Shown in pieces: positions 1 to 7,297 of a stretch of 16,573 nucleotides of DNA. Position 1 is the stretch's first letter. Every line of letters starts with the position of its first letter. Source of the stretch: Hungatella sp. UBA3147 (lineage in GTDB: Bacteria > Bacillota > Clostridia > Lachnospirales > Lachnospiraceae); assembly GCA_002365025.1 (NCBI GenBank), contig DEYX01000378.1, positions 1 through 16,573 on the forward strand. Reading direction: 5' to 3'. The translations under genes were made by a program, and so were the position numbers. The notes below the pieces were generated by a model. It did no database searches. It was not told the origin of the DNA and was given only the letters and a program-made list of their open reading frames with translations.

Positions 1-29
1 GAAGCCGGGCAGGAAAGAGGAAATGAATC

Positions 30-983
30 ATGGAATATATAACCGGAACCAGAGAATTTCAGATTGAAGAGCCTGCAATCGTAACTCTGGGAAAATTCGA
101 TGGACGCCACAGAGGCCACCAGAAGCTGTTAAAGCGGATGGGAGAGCTAAAGGCAGCCAAAGGGTATAAAACGGCTGTCCTTACCTTTGATATGGCCCCC
201 ATTACCCTCATGACAGGAAGCCCCCAAAAGGCCATTACTACCAATCTGGAGAGAAAAAACAATCTGGAGAAGATCGGTATCGATTATCTAGTGGAATACC
301 CCTTTACAGAGGAAACCTCGCATATGGAGCCGGAGGAATTCGTAAAGCGTGTTCTGGCAGGCCAGATGAATGCCAGGATCATCGTAGTTGGTACGGATTG
401 TTCCTTTGGATACCAGGGAGCGGGAAATGCGGACAGCCTATACCGGTGGAAAGACCGGTATGGTTATGAACTGACCGTTATCCCGAAAGAGCAGGATGAC
501 CACCGGGATATCAGCAGTACCTACATCAGAGAGCAGCTGGATGCCGGAAATATGGAAAAGGCCAACGAGCTTTTGGGAGAGCCATATGCCATACATGGAA
601 CCGTGGTCCACGGCAACCATATTGGAGGAGCGGTTCTTGGATTTCCTACGGCCAATATTCTGTCTACGCCGGAGAAACACCTTCCTTTATTCGGCGTGTA
701 TGTGTCCAAAGTATATGTGGACGGTACTTATTATGGGGGCATTACGAATATCGGAAGAAAGCCCACGGTGGAGGGAAATTCACCTGTTGGAGCAGAAACC
801 TTTATTTATGGTATAAATGAGGATATTTATGGAAAGACTATAGAAGTACAGCTTTTGCATTTTGTCCGTCCAGAACGGAAATTTGAAGGGCTGGAACAAT
901 TAAAAGCACAGATCGGGAAGGATAGAGAATACGGGATGCGGTATTTAAAAGACCTTTCAGATCAGCAAATCACTCATTTGTAA
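30..983 (+). CDS. ribF: Bifunctional riboflavin kinase / FAD synthetase
   Basis: Makes FMN from riboflavin and then FAD from FMN, using ATP, in the cytoplasm. The N-terminal half is a nucleotidyltransferase domain: the GKFDGRHRGHQ stretch near residues 22-32 matches the HxGH-type signature of FAD synthetases, followed by GTDCSFGYQGAG and ISSTYIREQL blocks typical of RibF. The C-terminal half (from about residue 185) is the flavokinase domain, with GNHIGGAVLGFPTANI and GGITNIGRKPTV, the latter holding the conserved N-G-PT core. At 317 aa it has the usual full length. The ATG is preceded by a purine-rich AGGAAAGAGG at 11-20. It probably belongs to an operon continuing upstream of the window (in many Firmicutes truB precedes ribF, but only 29 bases are visible here). 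The next gene follows within 15-33 bp. Identification is firm; operon membership is inferred. Confidence 0.97.
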   Translation: MEYITGTREFQIEEPAIVTLGKFDGRHRGHQKLLKRMGELKAAKGYKTAVLTFDMAPITLMTGSPQKAITTNLERKNNLEKIGIDYLVEYPFTEETSHMEPEEFVKRVLAGQMNARIIVVGTDCSFGYQGAGNADSLYRWKDRYGYELTVIPKEQDDHRDISSTYIREQLDAGNMEKANELLGEPYAIHGTVVHGNHIGGAVLGFPTANILSTPEKHLPLFGVYVSKVYVDGTYYGGITNIGRKPTVEGNSPVGAETFIYGINEDIYGKTIEVQLLHFVRPERKFEGLEQLKAQIGKDREYGMRYLKDLSDQQITHL

Positions 984-998
984 AGGAAAGGCCATAAC

Positions 999-2060
999 TT
1001 GCGAAGGAAAGTGCATATGACTGACAAAGCATGGAAGGTACTAGGCTTTGCTATAGCATGCGGCAGTGCCGTATGGATAGGAACAGCAGATGTACAGGCC
1101 GCAAAATCAGAACCTAACTTAAAGACCGGTTCGCCAGTAGCAGGCATTTCGGTCTACATGGATCAATATCAGGAATCCATAAAACAGGAAGGTGCAGAAA
1201 CGCCGGCCGGTCTTACGCAGGAAAAAATGAGGTATGGAACCTTCAACTCAATCTTTCAAAATCTTGGGGTGAGTGTGGTGGAGGATTCCTTGAACATCAG
1301 AAAAGAACCAAAGAATGATGCGGAAATCGTGGGGAAATTGAGAAACCATGCCGGCAGCAGTGTGCTGTCAGAAGAAAATGGCTGGTATAAAATAAAGTCA
1401 GGACAGGTAACCGGATATGTATACGGAAAATATCTGGCCACCGGACAAGATGCCAGAGCAATTGCCTACTATAACATGAAGCTGATGCTCCGGGTAGACA
1501 CTGAAACCCTTCGGGTCCGCAGCAAACCGAATACGGATTCTGAAGTACTGGGCAAGATTCATGAGGGTGAAACATATCCTTTTATCTCCCATAACGGGGG
1601 ATGGGCAAAAATCCAATATAAAGGTCAGACAGCCTATGCCTATGTACCAGAAAATGCCACAATCGCATTTACCATACCTGAAGCGGAAAAAAACAGTGAC
1701 CTTCGCAATCAGGTTGTAAACTATGCGGTCGGGTTTGTGGGGAACCCATATCGATGGGGCGGCACCAATCCTAATACAGGGGCGGACTGCTCCGGTTTTG
1801 TCCAGTATGTGATGGAGCATGCCGCAGGAGTTCATTTAGACCGTACCTCAAGGCAGCAGGCCGAAGAGGGAGAAGTCATACCAGCGTCCAGCATGGAGCC
1901 TGGCGACTTGCTGTTCTATGCAAGCGGAAGGCAAATCGACCATGTGGCCATGTATATTGGAAAGGGAAAAATCGTCCATGCGGCAAACCGCAGGAGCGGG
2001 ATCAAAATCTCCACCTGGAATTACAGAAAGCCGGTCACCATACGGAGGGTGATTCCATGA
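999..2060 (+). CDS. Secreted SH3-SH3-NlpC/P60 cell-wall peptidase
   Basis: Probable exported peptidoglycan endopeptidase, cutting the stem peptide (usually D-gamma-Glu to diamino acid). It starts with a basic-hydrophobic signal peptide (about residues 1-35, cleavage plausible after VQA). Two bacterial SH3 domains follow (about 91-150 and 164-225, each with an LxVRxxPxxxxEVxG-like core and a GW(Y/A)KI strand). The NlpC/P60 domain runs from about 240 to 353. Catalytic residues are visible: Cys264 in GADCSGF, His315 in DHVAMYIG and His327 in IVHAAN. Three starts are possible: TTG at 999 with AAAGGAAAGG 7 bp upstream, GTG at 1011, and ATG at 1017 with AAGGAAAG about 5 bp upstream. The ATG gives a shorter but adequate signal peptide (347 aa) and I cannot decide from sequence alone. 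It follows ribF closely and ends at a strong terminator. Domain identity is firm; exact bond specificity and cellular role are unknown. Confidence 0.93.
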   Translation: MRRKVHMTDKAWKVLGFAIACGSAVWIGTADVQAAKSEPNLKTGSPVAGISVYMDQYQESIKQEGAETPAGLTQEKMRYGTFNSIFQNLGVSVVEDSLNIRKEPKNDAEIVGKLRNHAGSSVLSEENGWYKIKSGQVTGYVYGKYLATGQDARAIAYYNMKLMLRVDTETLRVRSKPNTDSEVLGKIHEGETYPFISHNGGWAKIQYKGQTAYAYVPENATIAFTIPEAEKNSDLRNQVVNYAVGFVGNPYRWGGTNPNTGADCSGFVQYVMEHAAGVHLDRTSRQQAEEGEVIPASSMEPGDLLFYASGRQIDHVAMYIGKGKIVHAANRRSGIKISTWNYRKPVTIRRVIP

Positions 2061-2082
2061 CAATGATATTAAAAATAAAAAT

Positions 2083-2135
2083 AAAGGTTGCAGATTGGCG
2101 CCCCGTATGAAAGGGGCCTCCTGTCTGCAACCTTT
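2083..2135. terminator. Bidirectional intrinsic terminator between convergent operons
   Basis: A perfect 12-bp inverted repeat, AAAGGTTGCAGA (2083-2094) and TCTGCAACCTTT (2124-2135), encloses a second stem GCCCC/GGGGC (2100-2104/2113-2117). On the plus strand it is followed by TGTTTTTAATT, and on the minus strand by TTTATTTTTATTTTTAA, so it can stop both the ribF-NlpC transcript and the liv transcript. It begins 22 bp after the peptidase stop and ends 4 bp from the livF stop. Confidence 0.93.
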
Positions 2136-2139
2136 GTTT

Positions 2140-2850
2140 TTAATTCTTCTTTTTTCCAAGATAAGCTGCTTTTACCGATTCATCGGCCAACAGCTTTTTC
2201 CCGGACCCTGTCAAGGTAATCCGCCCGGTTTCCAAAACATATCCGATATCAGCCGTGTGAAGGGCCATATTGGCATTTTGTTCGATGAGAAGAACGGTTA
2301 CACCTTTTTTGTTAATCTCCCGGATAATGGAGAAGATATCCTTTACAATCAGCGGAGCAAGACCCAGTGAAGGTTCATCCATCATGAGGATCTTTGGCTG
2401 GCTCATCAGAGCCCTGGCAACTGCCAGCATCTGCTGCTCGCCTCCTGAAAGGGTACCGGAAAGCTGCCAGCTCCTTTCTTTTAACCGGGGAAATAAATCA
2501 TAAATCCAGTCGATATCCTCCTTAAGATCGTCATTTCTTAAATAGGCTCCGATCTTGATATTTTCAATAACGGTCATATCCGGAAACACATGGCGCCCTT
2601 CCGGTACCAGGGCAATTCCCCTGGATATAATATCCGGAGTATCCTTGCCGATCAGTTCCTCCCCATCCAGGGTGATGCTGCTTCCGGCTGACGGCTTTAC
2701 CAGACCGACAATAGATTTTAAGGTCGTGCTTTTTCCGGCTCCATTGGCTCCGATCAGGGTCACAATGCTCTTATCCGGCACTTCAAAGGAAATTCCCTTA
2801 ACGGCTTCAATTCCGCCGTAATTCACTCGCAAGTTATCAATCTTCAGCAT
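2140..2850 (-). CDS. livF: Branched-chain amino acid ABC transporter, ATP-binding protein LivF
   Basis: One of two ATPases powering high-affinity uptake of leucine, isoleucine and valine, acting on the inner face of the membrane with LivG under the LivH/LivM permeases. Visible motifs in the 236-aa protein are Walker A GANGAGKST (34-42), the VPEGRHVFPDMTV segment (82-94) characteristic of LivF rather than LivG, ABC signature LSGGEQQ (134-140), Walker B ILMMDEPS (154-161), and IEQNANMAL at the switch position. In the last of these the usual His is replaced by Gln191, as is normal for LivF. Length is typical. Its ATG lies inside the end of livG (14-bp overlap) with GGGGGTGAG just upstream, so translation is probably coupled. 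It is last in the operon. Substrate range beyond branched-chain or related amino acids cannot be told from sequence. Confidence 0.96.
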   Translation of the reverse strand: MLKIDNLRVNYGGIEAVKGISFEVPDKSIVTLIGANGAGKSTTLKSIVGLVKPSAGSSITLDGEELIGKDTPDIISRGIALVPEGRHVFPDMTVIENIKIGAYLRNDDLKEDIDWIYDLFPRLKERSWQLSGTLSGGEQQMLAVARALMSQPKILMMDEPSLGLAPLIVKDIFSIIREINKKGVTVLLIEQNANMALHTADIGYVLETGRITLTGSGKKLLADESVKAAYLGKKKN

Positions 2851-3703
2851 CGTCGCTCACCCCCAGATATGCTTCAATTACCCGTTCATTGTTCTGGATA
2901 TCCTCCGGCGTTCCCTGCGCGATCAGTTTCCCGAAATCCAGAACATAGATGCGGTCGGAAATCTGCATGACCAGATCCATATGGTGTTCGATCATGAATA
3001 CGGTAAGATGGTAAGAATCCCGGATCTGTTTAATAAAATCAGTTAATTCCTGGGTTTCCTGGGGATTCATACCTGCAGCCGGCTCGTCAAGCAGCAGAAG
3101 TTTTGGTTCCGTTGCAAGGGCTCTGGCGATTTCTAAGCGCCTTTGTAAGCCGTAGGGAAGGGAGGTTGCAATTTCATCCTTTAAATGAAGCAGGTTTTGT
3201 TCCTCTAAAAGGGCAGCGGTTTCCGCCCGCATCCGTTCCTCTTCCCTGCGGTTTAAACGAAGAGTTGCGGAAAATACATTCTGTTTGGCACGCATGTGCT
3301 TTGCGATGAGTACATTGTCAAATACGGTCAGCTGTCCGAAAAGGCGGATGTTCTGGAAGGTACGTGCAATGCCTCCTTTTGTAATCACATCAGGCGTGCT
3401 GCTGATCACTGAGATTGGACCTGGCGTTACTTCTCCCAGATAGTTTTTTTTCATTTTTCCCTTTGGGGTATTGGAAAGAATGGTTTCTCCCATAAAGTCC
3501 ACCTGCCCGTAGGTTGGCTCATAAATACCGGTAACACAGTTAAATGCGGTTGTCTTTCCAGCGCCGTTGGGACCGATTAAGGCCACGATTTCTCCCTGGT
3601 TTACGTCAAGGGTCAGACCGTTTACAGCCACAACGCCGCCGAACTGCATGGTAATGTCCTGCATGTGGAGCACGTTAATTGGAGTTTTTGCCGTGTTTGA
3701 CAT
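2837..3703 (-). CDS. livG: Branched-chain amino acid ABC transporter, ATP-binding protein LivG
   Basis: Second ATPase of the HAAT importer. The 288-aa protein has Walker A GPNGAGKT (44-51), Q-loop ARTFQN (Gln117), the variant signature LPYGLQRRLEIARAL (182-196) that distinguishes LivG, Walker B LLLLDEP (202-208) and switch His240 in MIEHHMD. It is about 30 residues longer than the classical roughly 255-aa LivG. The extra length lies mainly around residues 80-102, a Lys/Gly/Pro/Ser-rich stretch between the first beta strands and the Q-loop; similar extensions occur in clostridial homologs as far as I recall. The start ATG shares its A with the livM stop (TAATG), indicating translational coupling. 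A GGGAG sits about 10 bp upstream. No catalytic residue is missing. Confidence 0.96.
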   Translation of the reverse strand: MSNTAKTPINVLHMQDITMQFGGVVAVNGLTLDVNQGEIVALIGPNGAGKTTAFNCVTGIYEPTYGQVDFMGETILSNTPKGKMKKNYLGEVTPGPISVISSTPDVITKGGIARTFQNIRLFGQLTVFDNVLIAKHMRAKQNVFSATLRLNRREEERMRAETAALLEEQNLLHLKDEIATSLPYGLQRRLEIARALATEPKLLLLDEPAAGMNPQETQELTDFIKQIRDSYHLTVFMIEHHMDLVMQISDRIYVLDFGKLIAQGTPEDIQNNERVIEAYLGVSDDAED

Positions 3704-4806
3704 TATGCGTTATCTCCCTTCTGTGCTTTGCTTTTTCTCTTCAGCCTGGATGGAATACTTCGGATAAGCCGACCAAGCCCCTCCCAGGAAAATTCATTAC
3801 TGCCCATAATCCCGCGGCGGTAGAAGAGCACCACCATCATCAATAAAATAGAAAAGATGACCATACGGAAACCGGAACGGAACAGGGGTACTTCAAATCC
3901 TCCGATAACCAGCGGATTATCAAAGAAACGAAGCCATTCCCTTCCTGCGGTGACCAGAAAGGCGCCGATAACGCTTCCCGTAATGCTTCCGATTCCTCCA
4001 AGAACTACGATTAACAGGATATCGTAGGTTAAGTTGATGGAAAAGGTCTTCGAATCAATGGAGCGCATGAATATGGCCAGAAGCCCTCCGCCTACGCCTG
4101 TGAAAAAGGAAGAGATAACAAAGGCCAGCTCCTTATAACGGAATAAGTTAAGTCCCATGGCCTGCGCGGCCACTTCATCTTCACGGAGGGCCTTAAATGC
4201 GCGTCCGTAAGAGGAATTAATGAGAAGGAGCATTAAAAGGATACAAAGGGCCGGGAGCCCAAAGGCTGTAAAAAGGTTAGGAAAACCGGGAATACTTTTT
4301 AATCCGTAAGAACCGTTGGTGATCTTGTCTAGCTGGGGAGCCGCAATGACAGCCCGGATGATCTCGGAAAAGCCCAGGGTTGCAATAGCTAGATAATCAC
4401 TTTTTAACCGGAGAACAGGGATGCCGATAAGGGCGGCCATAGCCGCGGCTAGGAGCCCTGCGATAATTAAGGCCAGCCAATAAGGGCAGTGTAAGTTCGC
4501 GATAGCAGGAGAGATGCCGCTGACATAGTAAACGCTGGCCCTGCTTTCCACCGGAATGGTAAGGATAGCTACGGTATAGGCTCCGATCGCCATAAAACCG
4601 GCCTGGCCTAAGGAGAATAATCCCGTAAAGCCGGTAAGCAGGTTCATGGAAACGGCAACCACCGCGTAGATGGCACTTCGCTCCAGGATGGAGATCTGAT
4701 AGCTGTACTGGGCGCTGTTAGCCTGTAAAAAAGCCAGCAGAACGATGATGACCAGAAGAGCAGCCAGAGTATAAAGTTTGTTTTTGGAAACTGCATTTTT
4801 CTTCAT
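3703..4806 (-). CDS. livM: Branched-chain amino acid ABC transporter, permease LivM
   Basis: One of two membrane subunits of the HAAT importer. It is a hydrophobic protein with roughly nine or ten membrane segments. The family features AVSMNLLTGFTGLFSLGQAGFMAIGAY near the N terminus and LGGIGSITGSVIGAFL near the C terminus are present, the latter being the cytoplasmic loop that contacts the ATPases. I place the start at ATG 4806 (367 aa) rather than at the in-frame GTG at 4815: the sequence GAGGTG, an SD-like site that itself contains that GTG, lies 6 bp before the ATG, while the GTG has no SD of its own. With this start the gap to the livH stop is 10 bp. The stop codon overlaps the livG start by one base. 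The tail after the last membrane segment is basic (RLKRKSKAQK). Confidence 0.95.
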   Translation of the reverse strand: MKKNAVSKNKLYTLAALLVIIVLLAFLQANSAQYSYQISILERSAIYAVVAVSMNLLTGFTGLFSLGQAGFMAIGAYTVAILTIPVESRASVYYVSGISPAIANLHCPYWLALIIAGLLAAAMAALIGIPVLRLKSDYLAIATLGFSEIIRAVIAAPQLDKITNGSYGLKSIPGFPNLFTAFGLPALCILLMLLLINSSYGRAFKALREDEVAAQAMGLNLFRYKELAFVISSFFTGVGGGLLAIFMRSIDSKTFSINLTYDILLIVVLGGIGSITGSVIGAFLVTAGREWLRFFDNPLVIGGFEVPLFRSGFRMVIFSILLMMVVLFYRRGIMGSNEFSWEGLGRLIRSIPSRLKRKSKAQKGDNA

Positions 4807-4816
4807 AGGGGGCACC

Positions 4817-5698
4817 TCACACTTTATCGGTCGTCTTCTCGCCGAACAGTCCCGTAGGCTTGATCAGGAGAATGATGATTAGCAGAACAAAGGTAAATGC
4901 GTCGCTGAAGGTGGAATATCCCATAGCTACCAGGGCGGTTTCGCCAAGGCCAAGGATAAAGCCTCCGATCACGGCGCCTGGAATGCTGCCGATACCGCCG
5001 AATACTGCGGCAACAAAGCATTTTAAGCCAGGCAGGGAGCCGGAGAACGGGAATACGGTCATTCGGTCCGTAAAATAAAGCACGGAGCCGACGGCGGCTA
5101 AAAGGGAGCCAATGGCAAAGGTAATGGTGATGATGCGGTTGATCTTGATTCCCATAAGGGCGGCAGTATCATAATCCTTTGCGACCGCGCGCATGGCCAT
5201 GCCTATTTTTGTCTTATTGATCAGGGTGATAAGCCCATAAACAATGATAAGGGTCAGGACCGGCGTTAAGAATGTTACAAAGGATGCGGAAAGACCGCCG
5301 ATCTGGTAGATCTTCTTAAGAAACGGAATTTCCGGATATCCCTTTGGCAGGGCTGTGAACAGATAGGTAGCCAGATTCTGCAAAAGGTAGGAGACACCGA
5401 TAGCAGAAATCATGACGGACATTCTGGGTGCGGTACGTAAGGGGCGGTAAGCCACCCGTTCGATGGATACGCCTAATAATACGGTGACCAGTAAAACCAC
5501 TGGAATGGAAATGTACCATGGAAAACTTGCCATGGCAAATATCATAAAATAACCGGCCATCATGAAGATATCGCCGTGGGCGAAGTTGATGAGCCGCAGG
5601 ATACCGTAAACCAGGGTATAACCAATGGCAATCAGCGCATAAGCGCCGCCCAGGGAGATACCGGTCAGGCATTGCTGTAAAAAGGTTGTAAGACTCAT
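4817..5698 (-). CDS. livH: Branched-chain amino acid ABC transporter, permease LivH
   Basis: The partner permease of LivM. The 293-aa protein is almost entirely hydrophobic with about eight membrane segments. It opens with the typical LivH block GISLGGAYALIAIGYTLVYGILRLINFAHGDIFM (about residues 13-46) and carries FGGIGSIPGAVIGGFILGLGE in its C-terminal third, the conserved ATPase-coupling loop. The start ATG at 5698 has AGGAGG 11 bp upstream (slightly long spacing). It is separated from livK by 272 bp with several stem-loops, whereas its downstream neighbours are packed within a few bases. This layout usually means that binding protein and membrane components are produced at different levels from one transcript. 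Confidence 0.96.
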   Translation of the reverse strand: MSLTTFLQQCLTGISLGGAYALIAIGYTLVYGILRLINFAHGDIFMMAGYFMIFAMASFPWYISIPVVLLVTVLLGVSIERVAYRPLRTAPRMSVMISAIGVSYLLQNLATYLFTALPKGYPEIPFLKKIYQIGGLSASFVTFLTPVLTLIIVYGLITLINKTKIGMAMRAVAKDYDTAALMGIKINRIITITFAIGSLLAAVGSVLYFTDRMTVFPFSGSLPGLKCFVAAVFGGIGSIPGAVIGGFILGLGETALVAMGYSTFSDAFTFVLLIIILLIKPTGLFGEKTTDKV

Positions 5699-5738
5699 GT
5701 GGCGAAATGCCTCCTATCTGTTGAGTATGTAATATGGC

Positions 5739-5828
5739 TTATCGGAACTTGCGAAGCAGGTTTCGATAAAAGGGCTGTCTTTTAGCCCATTCATCCGATT
5801 ATCGGAAGTGCTTTCTGCTTCCGATAAT
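5739..5828. repeat. Cluster of three stem-loops built from a repeated TTATCGGAA motif
   Basis: Four copies of a 9-base unit occur in two inverted pairs: TTATCGGAA at 5739-5747 and 5799-5807, TTTCGATAA at 5761-5769 and TTCCGATAA at 5819-5827. Locally they form hairpin A (5739-5752/5756-5769: 14 pairs, two of them G-U on the plus strand, GAA loop) and hairpin C (5798-5808/5818-5828: 11 perfect pairs, 9-nt loop). Between them lies hairpin B, GGGCT/AGCCC (5772-5776/5784-5788), followed on the minus strand by TTTT. Because the units are shared, the outer two and the inner two could instead pair with each other in a nested long structure. The cluster lies in the livK-livH gap, read from the minus strand. 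It could be an mRNA processing or stability element, an attenuator, or a dispersed palindromic repeat. Confidence 0.85.
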
Positions 5829-5905
5829 ATGTAATGAATTACGCGGCATTCACCGAATAAACCTGCATATATTTTTATTCAGCTCATTGATCCCGCAAAT
5901 GGAAC

Positions 5906-5933
5906 GAGTGGGGAAGGAAATACGTCCCCACTC
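5906..5933 (-). other. Stem-loop after livK (mRNA 3' stabiliser or weak attenuator)
   Basis: A perfect 8-bp inverted repeat, GAGTGGGG (5906-5913) and CCCCACTC (5926-5933), with a 12-nt loop lies about 37 nt beyond the livK stop in the direction of transcription. It is followed by GTTCCATTTG rather than a T-run, so it is a poor intrinsic terminator. The likelier role is protection of the livK 3' end or partial attenuation of livHMGF. Structure is seen; role is inferred. Confidence 0.7.
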
Positions 5934-5970
5934 ATCTGGTAATGACTGCATTGTCACGGTATCTTAGTTA

Positions 5971-7149
5971 TTATTTAACCGTAGTAGTCGTCAGGAATTT
6001 AAATTTTCCGTTTTCAATGGTCTTTATGAACGCCATGTCTTTTTTTGCATCTCCATTTTCATCAAAGGATATGCTTCCGGTAACGCCGTCAATGGACACG
6101 CCCTTTAATGCATCACGGATGGCGGTGCCGTCTGTGGAGCCAGCGGTTTCAATGGCCTTTAATGCGCAGAGGTAGGAATCATAGCCGAGTGCAGATACAG
6201 CCGGGATGATTTCGTCCTGCTTATTTTCCTTTAAGTAAGCCTTAAAGCCGGAGATAAAGGCAGCAGCTTCCTCATTGGCCGGTTCTGCTTCATCAAAGAA
6301 GGTAGAAAGGACAACGCCTTCTGCGGAACTACCTGCATTTTCGATGATGGTGGAGTTCTCCCAGGTATCACCGGCAGCGATGGTAGCTGTAATTCCAAGT
6401 TCACGGGCCTGCTTGATGATAAGAGGAGCCGTAGTAATGGAAGATGGTGCAAAAATGATGTCAGGATTCTGAGCCTTGATGTTTGTAAGGATTGCCTTAA
6501 AATCGGTCTGATTGGTCTGGAACTGTTCTTCGCTGACAATATTGCCGCCTAAGCCTGTGAAAGCTGTTTTGAAGAAGGAACCAAGGCCGGAGGAATAATC
6601 ATCTCCTAACTGGGTAATGACAGCAGCCGTCTTTGCCCCGTTGTCATTGGCATAATTGGCCATAACCGTACCCTGGAACGGATCCAGGAAGCATACCCGG
6701 AAATAGAAATCATTTCCCTGGGTCACCTGAGGGTTGGTACAGGAGGCGCCTATGGCAGGAATTTTGGCATCTGCAAATATCTGTCCAGCTGCAATAGAAA
6801 CACCGGAACCATAGCTTCCCAGCACAGCGGAAACCTTTTCGCTCACAAGCTTCTGTGCAGCGTTGACTGCTTCCGTTTTATCGGATTTGTTATCCACTTC
6901 CACCAGTTCCACCTTATACTCCTCTCCTCCGATTGTAACCGTTGGATGAGTCTTGTTTGCGTAGCGCATTCCCAGGACTTCCTGTAATCCGCCCCCTCCG
7001 TTCTCTCCGGTGGTAGGCTCGAACACGCCGATCTTAACGACCTTTGCGCCTCCGGAGGCAGAAGATGAGGAACCAGTGCTGCAGCCGGCGACCATGCTGG
7101 CGCTCAAACATGCTGCAAGAGTGATTGCAAATACTTTTTTCAATTTCAT
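5971..7149 (-). CDS. livK: Branched-chain amino acid ABC transporter, substrate-binding lipoprotein
   Basis: Extracellular receptor that captures branched-chain (or related) amino acids and passes them to LivHM. The 392-aa protein starts with a lipoprotein signal peptide, MKLKK-hydrophobic-VAGC, with the lipidated Cys at residue 23 and a Ser/Gly-rich linker after it. The mature part is a type I periplasmic-binding fold (Leu/Ile/Val-binding family): KIGVFEPTTGENGGGG, LGSYGSGVSIAAGQIFADAKIPAIGASCTNPQVT (the ligand-binding serine/threonine loop region) and RDALKGVSIDGVTGSISFDENGD close to the end. First gene of the operon, with its own promoter and AGGAGG 9 bp before the ATG. The stem-loops downstream fit a binding protein made in excess over the membrane parts. 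Exact ligand is not determinable; livJ is an equally valid name. Confidence 0.95.
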   Translation of the reverse strand: MKLKKVFAITLAACLSASMVAGCSTGSSSSASGGAKVVKIGVFEPTTGENGGGGLQEVLGMRYANKTHPTVTIGGEEYKVELVEVDNKSDKTEAVNAAQKLVSEKVSAVLGSYGSGVSIAAGQIFADAKIPAIGASCTNPQVTQGNDFYFRVCFLDPFQGTVMANYANDNGAKTAAVITQLGDDYSSGLGSFFKTAFTGLGGNIVSEEQFQTNQTDFKAILTNIKAQNPDIIFAPSSITTAPLIIKQARELGITATIAAGDTWENSTIIENAGSSAEGVVLSTFFDEAEPANEEAAAFISGFKAYLKENKQDEIIPAVSALGYDSYLCALKAIETAGSTDGTAIRDALKGVSIDGVTGSISFDENGDAKKDMAFIKTIENGKFKFLTTTTVK

Positions 7150-7168
7150 AAATGATATCCTCCTTTAT

Positions 7169-7210
7169 GTGTATCTCATACAAACACAACTGTCTCTCGT
7201 GCAGATACAC
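7169..7210 (-). promoter_or_regulatory. Inverted repeat in the livK 5' leader
   Basis: GTGTATCT (7169-7176) and AGATACAC (7203-7210) form a perfect 8-bp inverted repeat. In the mRNA it would place a stem with a 26-nt loop at the very 5' end, ending 5-8 nt before the livK ribosome binding site (7158-7163). It could protect the 5' end or serve as a regulator site overlapping the transcription start. Repeat seen; role inferred. Confidence 0.5.
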
Positions 7211-7220
7211 GCTGCATTAT

Positions 7221-7249
7221 ATTATATACAGAAGATTGAAAAAGTGCAA
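7221..7249 (-). promoter_or_regulatory. Sigma-A-type promoter of the liv operon
   Basis: On the minus strand, -35 TTGCAC (7244-7249) and -10 TATAAT (7221-7226) are separated by exactly 17 bp. A second overlapping TATAAT lies at 7216-7221. The predicted start point is near 7213, giving a leader of about 65 nt before the livK ATG. Confidence 0.8.
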
Positions 7250-7297
7250 GAAAAAAATGAAAGAAAATTATAATTTAAAGAAAAATATTATTTTAAC

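Noticed and set aside
1..29. Possible tail of an upstream gene such as truB before ribF
   Set aside because: Only 29 bases are visible; stops at 24-26 in one frame and 40-42 in another are both possible and nothing identifies the protein.
1398..1835. 145-codon minus-strand ORF opposite the NlpC/P60 gene
   Set aside because: Shadow of a gene with clear domains; product has no family resemblance.
5739..5828. CRISPR array
   Set aside because: Four short units in alternating orientation with unequal spacing and no spacers of constant length; it is a palindrome cluster.
7150..7220. T-box or amino-acid riboswitch controlling the liv operon
   Set aside because: The leader is only about 65 nt and lacks a specifier stem, T-box bulge or terminator.
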